Shown: one piece after another, positions 14,251 to 15,227 of the stretch | Numbering within the stretch: position 1 is the first letter of the stretch | Layout of the letters: the number at the start of each line of letters is the position of its first letter | Assembly (NCBI GenBank): GCA_020054175.1 | Contig: JAGVLR010000144.1 | Coordinates: 1 to 15,227, forward strand | DNA length: 15,227 bases | Reading direction: 5' to 3' | Source of the DNA: Candidatus Dadabacteria bacterium | Lineage (GTDB): Bacteria > Desulfobacterota_D > UBA1144 > Nemesobacterales > UBA2774 | Notes under the pieces: model-generated | The model's input: the letters and a program-made list of their open reading frames with translations, nothing else | What the model was told of the DNA's origin: nothing | The model's database searches: none | Program-made: the position numbers and the translations under genes

Positions 14251-14583
14251 CTAGCCTCGGGAGAGGCTTCCTTCTATGACTTCCGTTATATGACCCTTGG
14301 GCAGGGCCCCTATTATCTTGTCGTCAGGCGTGCCGTTCTTGAAGAGTATCATCGTCGGGATGCTCCTTATCCCGAAAGCACGCGCCGTTTCAGGATTCTC
14401 GTCGACATTTATCTTGCCGACCTTTATTCTGCCCTCGTAATCGCCGGCTATTTCGTCGAGCACGGGAGCTATGGCGCGGCAGGGAGGGCACCACTCCGCC
14501 CAGAAATCGAGGAGTATGGGCACGTCCGAGTTAAGCACCTCGTCTTCGAAGTTAGCGTCTGTAATGAGAACTGTCTTTCCCAT
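14251..14583 (-). CDS. trxA: Thioredoxin with WCPPC active site
   Basis: This is a single-domain cytoplasmic thioredoxin of 110 residues, with no signal peptide. It would reduce protein disulfides using electrons from thioredoxin reductase. The fold markers are present: NFEDEVLNSDVPILLDFWAEWC, the active site WCPPC at 31-35, INVDENPETARAFGIRSIPT with the cis-proline at P76, and an FKNG turn at 81-84. The active site is WCPPC, not the usual WCGPC; the extra proline is more familiar from TlpA-like proteins and could change the redox potential. The ATG at 14583 is chosen over 14589 because AAGGAG lies six bases upstream of it, whereas it directly abuts the earlier ATG. It may head the seven-gene minus-strand run. 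Confidence 0.94.
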   Translation of the reverse strand: MGKTVLITDANFEDEVLNSDVPILLDFWAEWCPPCRAIAPVLDEIAGDYEGRIKVGKINVDENPETARAFGIRSIPTMILFKNGTPDDKIIGALPKGHITEVIEGSLSRG

Positions 14584-14589
14584 TAGCAT

Positions 14590-14595
14590 CTCCTT
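14590..14595 (-). promoter_or_regulatory. Ribosome binding site that decides the trxA start
   Basis: AAGGAG on the minus strand is immediately followed by ATGCTAATG. The first ATG (14589) has no spacer, while the second (14583) has the normal six-base spacing, so translation most likely begins MGKTV. Confidence 0.65.
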
Positions 14596-14715
14596 GAATT
14601 TATTTTTAATGGATTAGATAACGAATGATCTCGGAAGGATTCTAGGTAAGCGCGTGGCCGGAAGAGGTTCCAAATACCGGCGAAGTCCCCCATCGCGGAC
14701 GAATCCTTACCTGTA

Positions 14716-14724
14716 TGCTATACT
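14716..14724 (+). promoter_or_regulatory. Extended -10 promoter of the Lon-domain gene
   Basis: TGC followed by TATACT forms an extended -10 on the plus strand. No good -35 lies 17 bp upstream (CGGACG, matching only GAC), which is common for extended -10 promoters. Transcription would start near 14731, about 27 nt before the ATG at 14758. Confidence 0.45.
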
Positions 14725-14757
14725 CATAGAAAGCTTCAAGGCATGGTAAGGGCGGTT

Positions 14758-15227
14758 ATGGATTTATCTTCGCTTGACCTTAAAGACCTTTCCAATCTAA
14801 AGAATTTCTCGGGCCTTGTGCCCCTGTTTCCGCTATCGACGGTAGTATTCTTTCCAAATACACTCCTTCCCCTTCATGTTTTCGAGCCCAGATATAAGCA
14901 GATGGTTAGCGACGTCATAAAATCCGAGAAGATCATCGGCATGGCGCTTTTAAAACCGGGGTGGCAGTCGAACTACTACGGTAACCCCGACATATACGAC
15001 GTCGCCGGGATGGGACGGATAGTGAGCTGCGAGACATGCGCCGACGGCAAGATAAATATCGTTCTTTACGGGCTTAAAAGGGTCAGGATAACCGAGATAA
15101 TAAAGGACCAGCCCTACAGGCTCGCGCGTGTGAATATTCTGGAAAACGCGCACGGCTCTAACGAAGAGGGGCTCAGGGCAAGGATTGAAGAGCTCGTGGT
15201 GAAGTGGAACTTCACGCTAGGAGAAAA
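14758..15227 (+). CDS. Lon protease N-terminal (substrate-binding) domain protein, cut by window edge
   Basis: The frame stays open to the right edge, so only the first 156 codons are visible. LVPLFPLSTVVFFPNTLLPLHVFEPRYKQMV (split here: LVPLFPLSTVVFFP at about 22-35, then LPLHVFEPRY) is the hallmark of the Lon N-terminal domain, followed by IIGMALLKPGW, GMGRIVSCETCADGK and VLYGLKRVRITE, also typical. Standalone bacterial members of about 200-220 residues are common and lack the ATPase and protease parts; their function is poorly defined. Whether this one is standalone or a full Lon protease cannot be decided here, but the short N-terminal lead and the IVSCETC segment resemble the small proteins. 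An ATG at 14743 is in frame, but AAGGG is better spaced for 14758. The gene is divergent from trxA. Confidence 0.85.
   Translation, partial: MDLSSLDLKDLSNLKNFSGLVPLFPLSTVVFFPNTLLPLHVFEPRYKQMVSDVIKSEKIIGMALLKPGWQSNYYGNPDIYDVAGMGRIVSCETCADGKINIVLYGLKRVRITEIIKDQPYRLARVNILENAHGSNEEGLRARIEELVVKWNFTLGE

Larger units (their letters stand above)
14584..14757. other. Divergent intergenic region between trxA and the Lon-domain gene
   Basis: This 174-bp non-coding stretch separates two divergent genes. It holds the trxA ribosome site at its left edge and the extended -10 of the plus-strand gene at its right. A promoter for trxA must lie here if trxA starts the minus-strand run, but no convincing -35/-10 pair was found for it. 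Confidence 0.5.

Noticed and set aside
1..15227. Mobile element, CRISPR array, toxin-antitoxin pair, tRNA or rRNA
   Set aside because: No transposase, integrase, terminal repeats, regularly spaced repeats or RNA gene signatures were found; the genes are chromosomal housekeeping functions.

Overview
The window is about 15.2 kb of moderately GC-rich (by eye, above 50%), gene-dense bacterial chromosome. It carries mostly housekeeping genes and shows no phage, insertion sequence, CRISPR array, tRNA or rRNA. De novo NAD synthesis by NadB/NadA/NadC, a full GlnD, a separate RuvC resolvase, a standalone Lon-N domain protein and Sec-type signal peptides all suggest a Gram-negative bacterium. Protein style is closest to deltaproteobacteria or a related uncultured phylum; that placement is an impression, not a measurement.

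Layout. (1) Positions 1-2154, minus strand: yebC-ruvC-ruvA-ruvB, the classic Holliday-junction cluster, with ruvB cut by the left edge. (2) 2258-3229, minus: a secreted protein of unknown function with a near-consensus promoter. (3) 3230-3526: a divergent intergenic region with back-to-back promoters. (4) 3527-4840, plus: rho. (5) 4965-6721, plus: a gamma-glutamyltransferase gene split by a one-base frameshift in a G run. (6) 6718-14583, minus: a tightly packed seven-gene run, read right to left as trxA, PduO-type ATP:cob(I)alamin adenosyltransferase, O-methyltransferase, glnD, nadB, nadC, nadA. Several junctions are 4-bp ATGA overlaps. (7) 14758 to the right edge, plus: a Lon N-terminal-domain protein, cut by the window end, divergent from trxA.

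How the genes work together. RuvA/RuvB migrate Holliday junctions and RuvC cuts them; YebC is the usual upstream neighbour. NadB oxidises aspartate to iminoaspartate, NadA condenses this with dihydroxyacetone phosphate to quinolinate, and NadC makes nicotinate mononucleotide, so the complete quinolinate branch of NAD synthesis is encoded here behind the nitrogen sensor GlnD.

No new multi-gene system was found. The points most worth a second look are: two separate homopolymer frameshifts about 3 kb apart (ggt, and the 3' end of nadB, where the canonical C-terminus is intact in the next frame); a Gly-Asn linker inside NadA; the unrecognised secreted protein opposite rho; a WCPPC thioredoxin; and the coupling of glnD to nadBCA.
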